A stretch of 64,000 nucleotides of DNA, taken from assembly GCA_964017235.1 (NCBI GenBank), contig OZ024928.1, positions 1,240,001 to 1,304,000 on the forward strand, in the 5' to 3' direction. A program made the position numbers and the translations under genes. This document shows positions 46,081 to 57,282 of the stretch, in pieces; position 1 is the stretch's first letter, and the number at the start of each line of letters is the position of its first letter. Under the pieces are notes generated by a model, which had not been told where the DNA came from, searched no databases, and was given only the letters and a program-made list of their open reading frames with translations. The DNA comes from Sabellastarte sp. h YS-2021 (Eukaryota > Annelida > Polychaeta > Sabellida > Sabellidae).

Positions 46081-46870
46081 GTTCCAGAAAACATTAAAGA
46101 TTTTAGAACAATCTTTAAGACCCCAAAACTTTAAAAGTGTTGCCATGGCAAATGTTGCCGCTGGATACCCCCAAAACCTAATCAGCTGTAGATCCTCTTG
46201 GGGTATACATATCTTGATTTATGTACTTATTTTTTATTTGTGGTTTCACACTGCTTTCAACACTATACAGATCATATCACGACGGGTAGTTGGAAGGGCA
46301 GAGGAAACCAGTACATACAGTTGGTCAAGGTTCTACACTGTAAACTGCCAACCAACGGTAAGCAACTACCAGCTTTCCCACTTGAGGTATAGCCGTGAAC
46401 CGAACCCCAGCCTCAGAGGTGGGAGGCGAGAATGTTACACTCTGCCACCATGGGCCCCTGAAAAAACATATCCTGAAAATTTGGTGAAAATCCATACATG
46501 GGTTGAGGCTATGGAACACCCACAAACCTTAGGACCTGAAAATCTTTAAAATGTTGCCATTTCAACAGTGGTAGCTGGATACCCCTCAAAACCTAATCAG
46601 CTCTAGATCCACTTGGGGTAAACATATCCTGAAAATTAGGTGAAAATCCATGCAGGGGTTTAGGCTGTGGAACACCCACAACTTTAAGACCCGCAAAATC
46701 TTGATAGTGTTCTCATGGCAACAGTGGTAGCCAAATACCCCCCAAAACCTAATCAGCTCTTAAGATCCTCTTAGGGTAAACATATCCTGAAAATATGGTG
46801 AAAATCTGTGCAGGGGTTTAGGCTGTGGAACACATACAAGCTTTTTGCCCCCTCCCCCTCCCTCCCAAAG
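46080..46870 (+). repeat. ~150-bp tandem repeat, split by a SINE
   Basis: Units with GTTGCCATGGCAA, TGGATACCCCCCAAAACCTA, ATCAGCTCTAGATCC, CTTGGGGTAAACATATCCTG and AAAATCCATGCAGGGGTTTA. Three units or more. The first is interrupted at 46214-46463. Confidence 0.8.
46214..46463 (-). mobile_element. tRNA-derived SINE, minus strand (second copy)
   Basis: On the minus strand it reads GGGGCCCATGGTGGCAGAGT (A-box region) and has a B-box-like GGTTCGGTTCACGG. The body CTGTATGTACTGG is shared with the copy at 16390. It sits inside a satellite unit, with ACATATC on both sides (a target-site duplication of about 7 bp). Confidence 0.72.
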
Positions 46871-48190
46871 ATGTGCCCTGCAAGTGATATTAAGAAATAA
46901 AGTTCAAATTGTGAACTGTTAAGGTGTAAAAGAAAAACTATTAATGCGATAGTTTTCAAGTTACAACTGGGGCTGGATTCACGAAAGGTCTCAAATCTGA
47001 GATTTTGGTCTCAAATCTAAGATTTTTCTTATATTTTTCTCAGATTTGAGACCTTTTGCTCAGCTGAGATTCACAAAAGATCTCAGGCTAAGATTTTTCT
47101 CAGATTTGGTCTCAAATCTAAGACTGCCTAGGGGGTGACTTAAGTTTTCATAAAATAGAGTAGATGTAATAAAAAGTCACAAAACAAAATGAAAACAGTA
47201 AAGTATGACATATTATTTAACTTGTAACACAAAATATGAATATATATTAAGAGTTTGTACAAAAACAACAGTAACCATTTACATTACTAATTTACATGAG
47301 TGGCTTGTTTTGCTGTTATATTCAGTTCTTCTGAATGTCAGTACAAATTTTCGTAAAGAGACAATGTTTTGCTTGATTCAAAATATTCTAAAATGTGGGT
47401 ATATATATGCTAGAGTGGTAAAATATAAATGTGTATGCTTTCCACTAATCTCAACAAAATGTTATATCAGTTTTGATTGGTCCTGACTCACAACTTTGCT
47501 GAGATTTTGGTCTCAGCTGAGATTCCTTTTGTGAATCTCAACTTAAGCAGAATCTCAGCTGAGCCAAAAATCTCAGATTTGAGAAAAATCTCAGCTGAGA
47601 TTTGGCTAAGACTTGAGACCTTTTGTGAATCCGGCCCCTGATTTACTCAACAGTGAGAATTTCATAGTAGCTATTGCTCAGCTATGACCTACAGGTTTGC
47701 AATTTCACTATGCTACAGCTGACCCAAAAGTAACTGAATACATATTTAGAGAGCATACTCTATTTTTCAACTTACAACTGATTTACTCAACAGTGAGAAC
47801 CTGAAAGTACCTATTGCTCATCTATCCAATGAGCTACAGGTCAGCAATTTTAGTACATTATAGCTGACTGAAAAGTATTTGTATAACATATTAAAACAAA
47901 ATACTATAAATGCAATAGCCGAGTTATAACTGATTTACTCATCAGTGAAAACCTAAAAGTAGCTATTACCAAGCTATGAAATGAGCTACGGGCCTGCAAT
48001 TTCACTATGTCATAGCTGATTCTCTAAATGCAACAGTTTCCATGTTACAAAAGATTTGACTCATTATGTAGGCACAGAAAAGTTAGAAAGTAGCTATTAC
48101 TCACTACTTGGATAGGCTCCCAAGTTACTCCCCATGTAGCTAAACAAGAAGTAGCTGAACAACATATTTTTACAAAATGAAGATGAAACC
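46840..48190 (-). mobile_element. Inverted partial copy of the GTCAGCTGAC satellite element
   Basis: In minus orientation it carries the unique tail (TTAAGAAATAAAGTTC.. at 46890) and then about three 155-bp satellite units at 46940-46972 and 47635-48110 (GATTTACTCAACAGTGAGAA, TAGCTATTGCTCAGCTATG). It is interrupted by a MITE and truncated at about 48190 by LINE sequence. Confidence 0.7.
46973..47634. mobile_element. Harbinger-type MITE, 3-bp CTG duplication
   Basis: The ends are GGGCTGGATTCACGAAAGGT and ACCTTTTGTGAATCCGGCCC, near-perfect inverted repeats with internal CTCAAATCTGAGA palindromes. The flanks are ACAACTG and CTGATTT. Removing the element and one CTG restores the satellite phrase GTTACAACTGATTTACTC. 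Confidence 0.85.
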
Positions 48191-48705
48191 TGCAAGATTA
48201 TAAATGACTCCCCCACTAAATCGTGCTTATTGGACCTTATTCCCACATTCCTATTTATGGATTCTCTTGATATCCTTTTGCCATCCATAACCAAGTTGGT
48301 AAACTATTCCTTCAGCAAAGGTTCATTTCCGGATTCTTTCAAAAAGGTTGCCACCCCTCCTGTGAAGAAAGCCTCACTACCCAGTAATGAACCTAAGAAT
48401 CACAGTCCAGTGTCTGGTCAAGCGGGTTGAAGCTATGGAATTAATGTCCCATGTCAATAGTAACAAGCTGGACAATCCTAATCTGTCCGCATACAAACCG
48501 GGCTATTCTACATACAAACCGGGCTATTCTACATACAAACTGGGCTATTCTACATACAAACCGGGCTATTCTACAGAAACTGCTTTACTGTCAATTAAAA
48601 ATGAGGTCCAACTCTCTCCAGCACAAGGAGAACCCATTGCTTTAGTGTTGCTTGTCAGCAGCTTTTGACACCATTGAACACAATAATCTCCTCAGATATA
48701 TCAAA
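48190..48705 (+). pseudogene. LINE reverse transcriptase, 5' piece
   Basis: Reads LIPTFLFMDSLDILLPSITK, LVNYSFSKGSFPDSFKKVAT, PPVKKASLPSNEPKNHSPVS, then TETALLSIKNEVQLSPAQGE and TIEHNNLLRYIK in changed frames. These are the 'P.PS.LK...V.P..KK....NYRPIS' and 'D.SAAFDTIDH..LL' parts of a CR1/L2-like RT. YKPGYSTYKPGYST repeats come from a 24-bp local expansion at 48490-48565. Interrupted after ATCAAA by a DIRS; the rest resumes at 54963. Confidence 0.8.
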
Positions 48706-49239
48706 TTGCAAATTTAATAAGTAAATCAAATTTTTAATACCCTATCCAATGGACAATTACTAATCCGGTTGGGGCAGACCGGACCGCCAAATGTCAGAAA
48801 AAGACGTCCTGTATTTCCACCGGCTGGCCGGTCCCTAGTACTAGTGCACTCGCCAGATGGCGTGTTGTACTTCCTTCCTGTCTAGACAGAGTGACGTTAT
48901 AGCATCTTTTTCGTTGTCTAAACCTATTAGACCCCTAGTAAGCTGATAGCGGGGTCGGTGGGAGGGTCTTGTGTGTCCATTGGATAGGGTATTAACTTAT
49001 AAAAATTTAATTTACTTATTAAATTTGCAATTTTATTGCATTAATACATCCTATCCAATAGACAATTGCTGATTAACTACCGCTTGGTTGGCGGGTAAGT
49101 TACTAGGGACTTAGGTAAACTCAAAAACAGAACAAAATTTTTTATTGAGCCTGGGTCGACCATGAGGTCAGGGAAACCCTTAAAGGCCATAGTCGGTTAT
49201 CAGAAACTGGTTCACTGGTGCCAACCGACTTACCCCCCC

Positions 49240-50190
49240 CCTTTTTAACAGACCTGCTCTGAGGTAGGGGAAGAGAGGGATGAGTTCAGTCCCATGAGAA
49301 GTAAAAATAAACCTCCCAAAGGAAGCACGTCACAGTTGACCTGATGTAAGGTGTGGGATCTCGTAACATAGGACCACAGTCTGTTTGATCCATGAGGAGA
49401 TAGTGGTAGGTGAGATGTCTTTGTCGAAGCCTTTCCTGAAAGAAACAAAGACCAGTTACTTATTCTGCCTGAGGCCTGAGGTCCTGTCAAAATAGTAGCG
49501 CAATGCTCTGACCGGACAGAGGGACCTGTCAGACTTGAGGGACCTATCTAGAGTCAGGGCCAGGGCTGGTATCACCACTGGGGCCACACTGTCTGGACCT
49601 TCTTTGGCCAACTGATTCTTTGAGAGAAAGCTGGGTGATGGATACAGGGACTCCTTTGACCAATCAGATTGATGTCTAATATTTTTGTTCTGCCAAGCAT
49701 GAATCTCACTTCTACGTTTACCCGACCCAAGGGCTAGGAGGAACACTATCTTGAAGGTCAAATGCTTCAAAGATGCCGCTTTAATAGGTTCAAAAGGAGC
49801 CTTTGTCAGCTGGTGCAAGACCAGGGATAGGTTCCATGAAGGGATTCCCCTCCTTTGGGTCTGTCTCTGTGGAAACTATCCAGATTTTCATCTTTGCTGA
49901 TATTAATGGGCGAGTTTCCCAGTTTATCAGCAATGGCTGACCTGTAACCATCAATGGGACTGGGCTGTAACTTCCTGTCCTGAAAGAGGTACATAAGGAA
50001 GTCAGCAACTGACTTTACAGGGGGTACCCTGAAGTCCACCTGATGAGTGAGGCACCACTTTGTAAAAATGGTCCACTTTGCCTCATAGACTGATCTGGTT
50101 GATCCCCTTTGAGGAGCCTCAATTCTTGCTGCCACTGCCTCAGAGAAGCCCTGTTCTTTGATTGCTGAGGCTCTAGGAGCCATGCATGGA
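49240..50190 (-). pseudogene. DIRS B2 tyrosine recombinase, C-terminus lost
   Basis: APRASAIKEQGFSEAVAARI to LGNSPINISKDEN, a small deletion/frameshift near 49880, then LTKAPFEPIKAASLKHLTFK and LLALGSGKRRSEIHAW (first catalytic Arg present) to RALRYYFDRTSGLRQNK. Further on FDKDIS..SSWIKQTVVLCYE is visible in another frame, but the HDVR box has become CDVL and the H/W and Tyr boxes are deleted. It cannot be catalytic. Confidence 0.85.
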
Positions 50191-52560
50191 GATTTAAGTT
50201 TGTCAGATTTCTGTGAGGGATCTGATTGAAGGGCTGTGTTAACAAGTTGGGCAGATTGGGCAGGCTTAAGGGAATTTTGGTGGACATGTCCACTAGATCC
50301 CAAAACCAAGGCATGTTGGGCCACCCCGGGGCGATCAGGATGATTCTCTTGCATGGGGTGTCCCGCAATTTCTCCACCACTTTTCCCAAGATGGCTGCTG
50401 GTGGGAAGGCGTATGCGTCCAGATCCTCCCATGGCAGACTGAGTGCATCCACTGCTGTGGCCAGGGGATCCGGCACTGGTGATACAAATAGAGGTAACTT
50501 GTTGTTGAACCTCATGGCAAACAAGTCTATTTGGGGTCGGTGCCACCTGCTGCATATTGTTTGGAAAACTTCTGGAAGGAGAGACGACTCTGTTTGGATG
50601 GTCTGTCCCAGCCTGGATAGCTGGTCTGCTACCACGTTCAGCCGGCCTGGAATGTGTCAGGCTTTGAGAGTCACTTGTTTCCTAGAACACCAGGTCAAGA
50701 TTCTCCAGAGGCACACAGTGGGCCCGACTTCATGCTGCCTTCCTTATTTATGTATGACACTACTATAGTGTTGTCGGTGGCAACCAGTACTATTTTGCTG
50801 GTACAGAGGTCTTGGAACTCTTTCAAGGCTAGGAAGACTGCTTTTAGTTCTAGATAGTTTATGTGCAGCTTGCTTTATGGCAATGACCAGGCCCCTCTTG
50901 CAGTGTGTTCGTGTGTGAGCGCCCCACCCTTCTTTTGATGTGTCTGTAAAGATCTGCAGCGTGTGTTGCATTGGGTGTAATGGTTGGCCTGTGAGTACAT
51001 TGTCTTCTGCTAACCAACATTGTAAGTGTGGATGCAGGGACCTGGGAATAGGGATCACTTTTTCTAATGATTCCGCTACCCGCCAGTTCTTTTTGAGATG
51101 CCATTGAATAGGTCTCATGTGCAGTCAGCCTAGGTGAACTTATTTTTGTGTGGCTGTCAGCAAACCTATCAGATATAAACTGTCGGACCGGACATGCCGG
51201 TAGTGACAGTATTTCTAGTATCTTGCCCTGAAGGCACTGCCAACGGTCTGGGGTCGGTCGGACCCAACCAGCCGTGAAGTCGAACTGGTAGCCTACAAAA
51301 TCGAAGATCTGCTTGGGTTCCAGTTCCGACTTGTCCAAATTCACCAGCCAACCTAATTTTTGGCATATTTTCACTAGATCTTGAGTATGCTGGAGACAAA
51401 CCTGGTGGGATCTGGCCCTCACCAACCAGTCGTCTAGGTATTGGTGGATCCTTATACCCTTGTGTATGGCCATCAGTTTCACCTCTTTTGCTACTACAGT
51501 GAACTCCAAGGTGCAGGCTTTGAATTGGTATGTCAGACTTTGGACATGAAATCACAGGTATTTGCTGGACTGTTCTTGTATAGGGATATGGAAGTAGGCA
51601 TCCTTGAAGTCTATTGAGGTGACCCATTCCCCTTGTTGAAAGGATGTCTTCCGGTGTCTCCATTTTGAAAGTCTCAGTTTTTAGGAAAAGATTCAGTTTG
51701 CTCAGATCTAATATAGGCCGCCACCTGTTGTTGGGTTTTGGGACCAAAAATAGTCAAAATAGTTGAAAAACCCCAGAGATGTTTGGTTTTGAACTGGTTC
51801 TATTGCATTTTTGTCTATAAGCTGATGTAATGCCTTCCTGTGGGGATTGACTTGTAGCCTACAAAATCGAAGATCTGCTTGGGTTCCAGTTCCGACTTGT
51901 CCAAATTCACCAGCCAACCTAATTTTTGGCATATTTTCACTAGATCTTGAGTATGCTGGAGACAAACCTGGTGGGATCTGGCCCTCACCAACCAGTCGTC
52001 TAGGTATTGGTGGATCCTTATACCCTTGTGTATGGCCATCAGTTTCACCTCTTTTGCTACTACAGTGAACTCCAAGGTGCAGGCTTTGAATTGGTATGTC
52101 AGACTTTGGACATGAAATCACAGGTATTTGCTGGACTGTTCTTGTATAGGGATATGGAAGTAGGCATCCTTGAAGTCTATTGAGGTGACCCATTCCCCTT
52201 GTTGAAAGGATGTCTTCCGGTGTCTCCATTTTGAAAGTCTCAGTTTTTAGGAAAAGATTCAGTTTGCTCAGATCTAATATAGGCCGCCACCTGTTGTTGG
52301 GTTTTGGGACCAAAAATAGTCGAAATAGTTGAAAAACCCCAGAGATGTTTGGTTTTGAACTGGTTCTATTGCATTTTTGTCTATAAGCTGATGTAATGCC
52401 TTCCTGTGGGGATTGACATAACAGCTTATAACTGTGGGATACCTTGTGAGTTTTGGCCGGGTCCGAAAGGGGAGGGTGTAGTCTGGCCCCTACAGGCAGA
52501 TTTGACACAGCAAGTTTTACATTTGTTACAGGTTTTACACAAGACAACTGAGTGACAGAA
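50010..52560 (-). pseudogene. DIRS B2 RT-RNase H-MT, disrupted
   Basis: In several frames: RLFLVPKPNNRWRPILDLSK, YLDDWLVRARSHQVCLQHTQ, a damaged RNase H (FTDTSKEGWGAH) and MVADQLSRLGQTIQTE to LIAPGWPNMPWFWDLVDM. About ten codons are missing before LEFTVVAKE (the FGLSTAPM motif is lost). A 566-bp segment is tandemly duplicated (51286-51851, 51852-52417). Confidence 0.87.
51286..52417. repeat. 566-bp tandem duplication in the B2 RT region
   Basis: GCCTACAAAATCGAAGATCT starts at 51291 and again at 51857. GATTGAC ends the copies at 51851 and 52417. The copies are nearly identical; one visible difference is CAAAATAG versus CGAAATAG at 51757/52323. Both copies share the small FGLSTAPM deletion, so duplication followed it. 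Confidence 0.93.
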
Positions 52561-52789
52561 GAAAAACCTTTGACATATTTTAATGCACAATCTTTTTGTA
52601 TTACATCTGACAAGCCAAGACTTATTCCTTTCCTTTGTGGGAGGCCCGGTTGCAGAAGGAACAAGATTTCAACAAGAGATTTTACATGTCTCTGTGAAGA
52701 CTGAACAGTTAGTGTCTTTCTTGGTGAGCTCCAGGCCAGCAGTCGTTGTCTGTAAGTTGGTTAGTAATGGTTACACAGTAATTGTCATT

Positions 52790-54667
52790 TATACGACTGC
52801 TGGCCCTTGGCTGGTCGTGAAGAGAAGTTTGTAGACTTTCCTCTGCCTCTCCTGAATTGACGCCTCCCAATATTTTTCCAGGCAGGTCTTTCTTGTTTCA
52901 TGTCCGACCGACCCTCTGACCTTTACCACGCGTATATAAAGATGAAGATTGTCCCGTGCTGTCGTAGTAGGCAATTTCTTCCTCAGCCTTCTTGATAACT
53001 GAGTCTGGGAACAAGGTCGCAATCTGCAGAGGGCAAAGGGTCGAGATCACAGAAGCCTCCCTTGTGCTTTTCGCCCACCGACGTAGGGTATCCTGGGATA
53101 TGCAGTGTGAGGCTGGTGGAATAGATGTTACGCCCACTTTTCTAGAGATTCTGCCAAAACTGCTGTTGAGCTTGGACGGGCCAGTGTTCCAACTAGTGAT
53201 TGAACTAGTGTCACTCTGAGTACCAGGGTAGAGTCCGTACCACTTGGTCTGTGGTCTGGCCAACTTCAAAAACTGATCCATGGGAAGACTACCAGCTTCC
53301 GCAGTCCTGGAGAGATATCCTTCTACTAAAGTTAAGTTTAGCTTGCTTAACTTCTTGCAGAGCCATTGTTCTGTTGGTTTTTGCACCAACACAGGAGCCT
53401 TGGGACCAGCAAAAGAGTTGTCATCCGATGGGTTTGAACTACCCATATCAGGTACATGTGTCCATCCCATAAAGGACCGGATACCACTCATGGTCTCCCT
53501 GTAGTTGTGTTCCTCTGAAGTCGGTTCTTGCTCAACAAAGTCCTGGTCATCTGAAAGTTCGCCCTCCTCCACAAACAGTTCAACTGGAGGTCGGTCTGAA
53601 AGGTCAGACTCTGCCTGAGACTCCATGCTGGAAATGCTGTCCCTTCGACTAGCTTGACGTAGGGGAGGAGATTCAGACCCAGAAGGGTAAGCAGACCTTG
53701 GTTGGTCGGTTTGAGGTCAGTTGGTGAGGGGTTGGTCAGTAGCCAGCTTGCTGGTTGACTGATGCCTGGAAGGTGCTGGGTCGGTACTTGAAGACAAACT
53801 TTCTTGTCAGTGCAGGTCGGAGTGAGGCTTGCCGGGCGACTGGTGCTGTGAAGCAGCAATGTGTGGACCAGTGCGCACTGAAGTGGAGGCCTTGGGTCAG
53901 TGAGACTCCGACTTGAGCTTGCTGGCCGACTGATGTTGGTTGGAAGCATAGACGTCTGGGCCAGTGCGCTCTGTAGATGCCTGTCCATGAGAATCCTTGT
54001 GTGGTTCTAGCTTACCGGCTGACAGCTGCACAGCAGCATGAGTGTCTGGGCCAGTGCGCTTAACAGTAGTGAAACTATCTACAGGTCGGCGAGTCAGCTG
54101 GAAAAAGGGTTCTGAATCTTTAGACATGTTAGCAGTTGGAGAACATGGAGGTGTAACCCTTACATCAGAGGAGAAAGTGGGCTGGAAAGACTTGGACATA
54201 ATGAGAGCTTCCAGTCTATTAAAACCCTCTGACCACTTTGAATCCAGTTCTGATATCTTACTATCAGTAGAAGTAGAGTCCACGGACTTCTTGGCTTTAA
54301 CTGAAGCCTTATCCTTCCTGGGTTTCTTCTTTGGAGGTAACATAGGGGATTTCTGGTCTAACTTCTCTCCCACAACCCCAATTACAGACACACTGGCTGG
54401 GTCCACTAAGGAACTACCATCCGTAGGGGTAGAACTGTCAACACATTTAGCCTCCCGCTTTTCCTTTTTAAGTTTATAAGACGGAGTGGCCAGTTGAACC
54501 CTGTTCTGGAGTGAAGGCATTACAAAACTTACAGTGTGAAGATTCCTTGTTAGACATGCATGGTTCCTCTCCCTTTCCTTAATCACGACAGCATGCGCAA
54601 TAAGCATGCCCATCAAAGCTGGCCATTGCATGGCCGCAACTTCCCTCTTCTGACCTGGGGACGACAT
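52790..54667 (-). pseudogene. DIRS B2 gag, frameshifted
   Basis: Begins MSSPGQKREVAAMQ at 54667 and loses the Cys-rich N-terminal frame by a frameshift. Middle parts read SELDSKWSEGFNRLEALIMS, PPVELFVEEGELSDDQDFVE, NYRETMSGIRSFMGWTHVPD and PTEQWLCKKLSKLNLTLVEG, matching the intact Gag. It ends near 52785 with the same TATAAATGACAATTACTG boundary as the other copies. Confidence 0.87.
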
Positions 54668-54962
54668 ATTGTTCTATACACTGTTAGAAGTGAAGTAATA
54701 TAAAAAACAAATGAAAATATCCTAATATGAAGCAATATTCCACAAAATTCTGGCAATCAGAAAAATCTGTGTGCACTAGTTCGTGCCAAATGAAAAAGAT
54801 GCTGTCACCCTGTCTAGACAGGAAGGAAGTATGACACGCCATCTGGCGAGTGCACTAGTACTAGGGACCGGCCAGCCAGTGGAAACATAGGACGTCTTTT
54901 TCTGACGGTCTACGCCGACCGGATTAGCAATTGTCCATTGGATAGGATGTATTAAAGCAATA

Positions 54963-56062
54963 AAATCTTGCTTTGGTCTTACTGAAACTGATATAAAGTA
55001 GTATGTTTCCCACTGAGCAATCATTGTCAGGTCATTTTGATTGTTTCTACACCATCTAATCTGAACAGCAATCATCTATTGAGTCCCACAAGCATGTGTC
55101 CTGGGTTCATTGTACATAACCCCACTAAGCAAAATCATCAGCCTTCACCCAGACATAAAATGACACTTCTATGCAGATGACACCAAACTATAAAGCCATC
55201 TATCTCACAAGAATACTTCTGCTGTTCTTACCAAACTGAATGCCTGCCTAGAGGAAGCACAATGGATGGCTCTTAGTAAACCGGGACTCAACCCTGTTAA
55301 AACTGAATTGTTTTTGGTTCTAGGGCTCAACATCAGAAACTCTCCTCTCGTCTCCCTGTCAACATTCTTGGAAGTCTCCTCCGCCCTGCTGACTTGTCAA
55401 AAACCTAAGTGTGTGGTTCTATGCGGACTGTTCTTTCGCAGATCATGTAAAAAGAACTTGTAAAGCCTCCTTCCTCCAAATGTGTGACCTTCATAGACAG
55501 TATCTTACTCAAGAAGTGGCTGTCCTTGCTGCAAATGCCTTGGTTAATAGTCAGCTGGACTATTGGAACTCTCTGTTTAGAGGTTTGTCATGTTTTATCC
55601 AGCACAAGCTGAATACTCTTGCACGTACTGCTACAAACAATCGAAAGTATGCTCATGTCACACCCATCCCAAAGCAACTCCACTGGCTGCCTGCCAATTA
55701 CCATTGTATGTTCAAAACCACAACATTGTTAAATTTTTACACAGTGGTTGTCCTAGCTATTTTGGACCATCCTCGTCTCACAGTTGCTCCCACAGTACCA
55801 TAGTCACCCCGATCGTAAATACCCAACAGTTCCTCCTTTCCACTCCTCACTATACAAGCCAAACACTTTGGCCATAGTTTTGCTTTTGATGCTACCAAGA
55901 TTTGTAATAATCTTCCGAATAATGTAATGTGTCTTCTCTGTTGTGACCTGGCTATGTTGTTGGACTTGCAATTATTCACATTGTTTTTGTTCATTTGCAC
56001 CTTAAAGTCTGTCAATTCATGGAGATTAGGTACTATAAAAGTCCACATTAGATTAGATTAGC
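54963..56062 (+). pseudogene. LINE reverse transcriptase, 3' piece and tail
   Basis: Continues the LINE interrupted at 48705. ATCAAA resumes as KSCFGLTETDIK, then a degraded stretch of the expected length (about 195 nt) to HFYADDTKL-like sequence with the YADD box at about 55160-55185. It goes on through SCKKNL, FLQMCDLHRQYLTQEVAVLA, ANALVNSQLDYWNSLFRGLS and HWLPANYHCMFKTTTLL. The 3' end is ATGGAGATTAGGTACTATAA and (TTAGA)n near 56050. There are several stops and frameshifts. Confidence 0.82.
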
Positions 56063-56237
56063 TGGACGGGTACAACGAGAAGGCACTAACAAACAAAAAT
56101 AATAAATAATAGAAATTCAAAGTTTATTAAATATATCAAATCAGCTTAAAAATCTCCCTATACAATTGACTGATAAATATGCAAAAATATAGTACAGTAT
56201 TTTACATTCGGGCAAACATATTACTGTGAGGTGTAAA
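56063..56237. other. Unique segment between LINE and DIRS, duplicated at 63809-63982
   Basis: Starts CTGGACGGGTACAACGAGAA and ends GAGGTGTAAAGGTAA. It is repeated at the right edge of the window with a 2-bp deletion (GTACAGAGAA). No coding or repeat family was recognised. Confidence 0.7.
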
Positions 56238-56566
56238 GGTAAATTGCAAATTTAATAAGTACATTAAATTTTTTTAAGTTAATACCCTATCCAATGGACA
56301 AATGCTATTCCGGTCGGCGCAGACCGGCCCGCCAAACGTCAGAAAAAGACGTCCTGTGTTTCCACCGGCTAGCCGGTCCCTAGTACTAATGCACTCGCCA
56401 GATGGCGTGTCGAACCCCCTTCCTCTGTAGACAGCGTGATGTCATAGCATCTTTTTCGTTGTCTAAACCTATTAGACCCCTAGTAAGCTGATAGCGGGGT
56501 CGGTGGGAGGGTCTTGTGTGTCCATTGGATAGGGTATTAACTTATAAAAATTTAATTTACTTATTA
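56238..56566 (-). repeat. DIRS family-B terminal repeat (element B3, 3' end)
   Basis: Same sequence type as 48706-49035: AATACCCTATCCAATGGAC, GACGTCCTGTGTTTCCACCG, TAGCATCTTTTTCGTTGTCT, CTGATAGCGGGGTCGGTGGG, GTCCATTGGATAGGGTATT. The rest of B3 resumes at about 62767 on the far side of element A. Confidence 0.88.
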
Positions 56567-56900
56567 AATTGCAAATTTTAATTAGTAAATTAAATTTGTA
56601 TTAGTTAATACCTTACCTACCAGACGATAGCTATAGCCCGGCGCCAGCCGGTCCCGCCAAACGAAAGAAAAAGACGTCCCGGGTTTCACCCCCGGCAGGA
56701 CCGGCACACTACAATCCACTCGCCAGGTGGCCTAGTTCCTGCCTCACTCGCCAGAGGGACGTGACGTCATAGCATCTTTTTCGTCCCTAAGATTGAATGA
56801 AGGCTGGAAGCGGGGAAGGCCGGGTGGGAATTTCCCGTCTGGTAGGTAAGGTATTAACTAATAAAAATTTAATTTACTAATTCAAATTTGCAATTTCATT
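56567..56900 (-). repeat. Element A 3' terminal repeat with palindromic edges
   Basis: The outer edge ATTAGTAAATTAAATTTGTA and TTAGTTAATACCTTACCTAC is mirrored at the inner edge by GTAGGTAAGGTATTAACTAA and AAATTTAATTTACTAAT (about 56844-56881). Between them lies the 173-nt arm shared with the 5' end plus about 60 nt found only here. Confidence 0.88.
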
Positions 56901-56935
56901 GCGTTAATACATCTTACCTACCAGACGATAGCTAG
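56878..56935 (-). repeat. Element A internal complementary region
   Basis: TTGCAATTTCATTGCGTTAA, TACATCTTACC and AGACGATAGCT match, in inverted orientation, the outermost 5' end at 62722-62771 (AGCTATCGTCTGGTAGGTAA, GATGTATTAACGCAATGAAA). A copy of the element edge placed internally is the hallmark internal complementary region that DIRS elements use to complete their ends through a circular intermediate. Confidence 0.8.
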
Positions 56936-57054
56936 AATAACTACCCAGTGGAAGGAGGGCAGCCTTCTGAGGATTGGAGAAACTCTTATATTATACTTAG
57001 GTGTGAGGTTCTAGTCCTTTGAGGAGACATGTTAGTCTCAAGGGTAACTAGACC

Positions 57055-57080
57055 CACCTGCCCCCCCCCCCCTTTTTGAC
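57055..57080 (-). promoter_or_regulatory. Purine-rich tract after the recombinase ORF
   Basis: On the element's sense strand an A5 run is followed by a G run of about 14. The family-B copies carry the same A-then-G tract at about 49229-49245 and 62959-62980. It resembles the polypurine tract of LTR elements; a role in DIRS is not established. Confidence 0.4.
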
Positions 57081-57282
57081 TGCTCTGAGGGGAGGAAGAG
57101 AGTAAGAGTTCAAGTCAATGATTCCCACGGTTAACCTGGAAGAGAGGGAAAGTCCTATACCCAGAGGATTACTCTGAAGTAAAAGACTTTGAGAAGCCAA
57201 GGCCTAGGCTAAAAGTGAGCCTACACCTAAAACTGACTAGTATGTACACTATATATAATTATATACAAAGAAGCTTAGGGGA

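Larger units (their letters stand above)
48706..54962 (-). mobile_element. DIRS element B2, decayed
   Basis: Coding on the minus strand. The left (3') end, 48706-49035, has palindromic edges (AATACCCTATCCAATGGAC and GTCCATTGGATAGGGTATT). Its central part is inverted-repeated at the right (5') end 54780-54950 (GACGTCTTTTTCTGACG, CCACTGGCTGGCCGGTCCCT, GCCATCTGGCGAGTGCACTA). Gag, RT-RNase H and recombinase are recognisable but broken by frameshifts, stops, a tandem duplication and small deletions. It lies in the RT gene of a LINE with AAA shared at both junctions. Confidence 0.92.
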
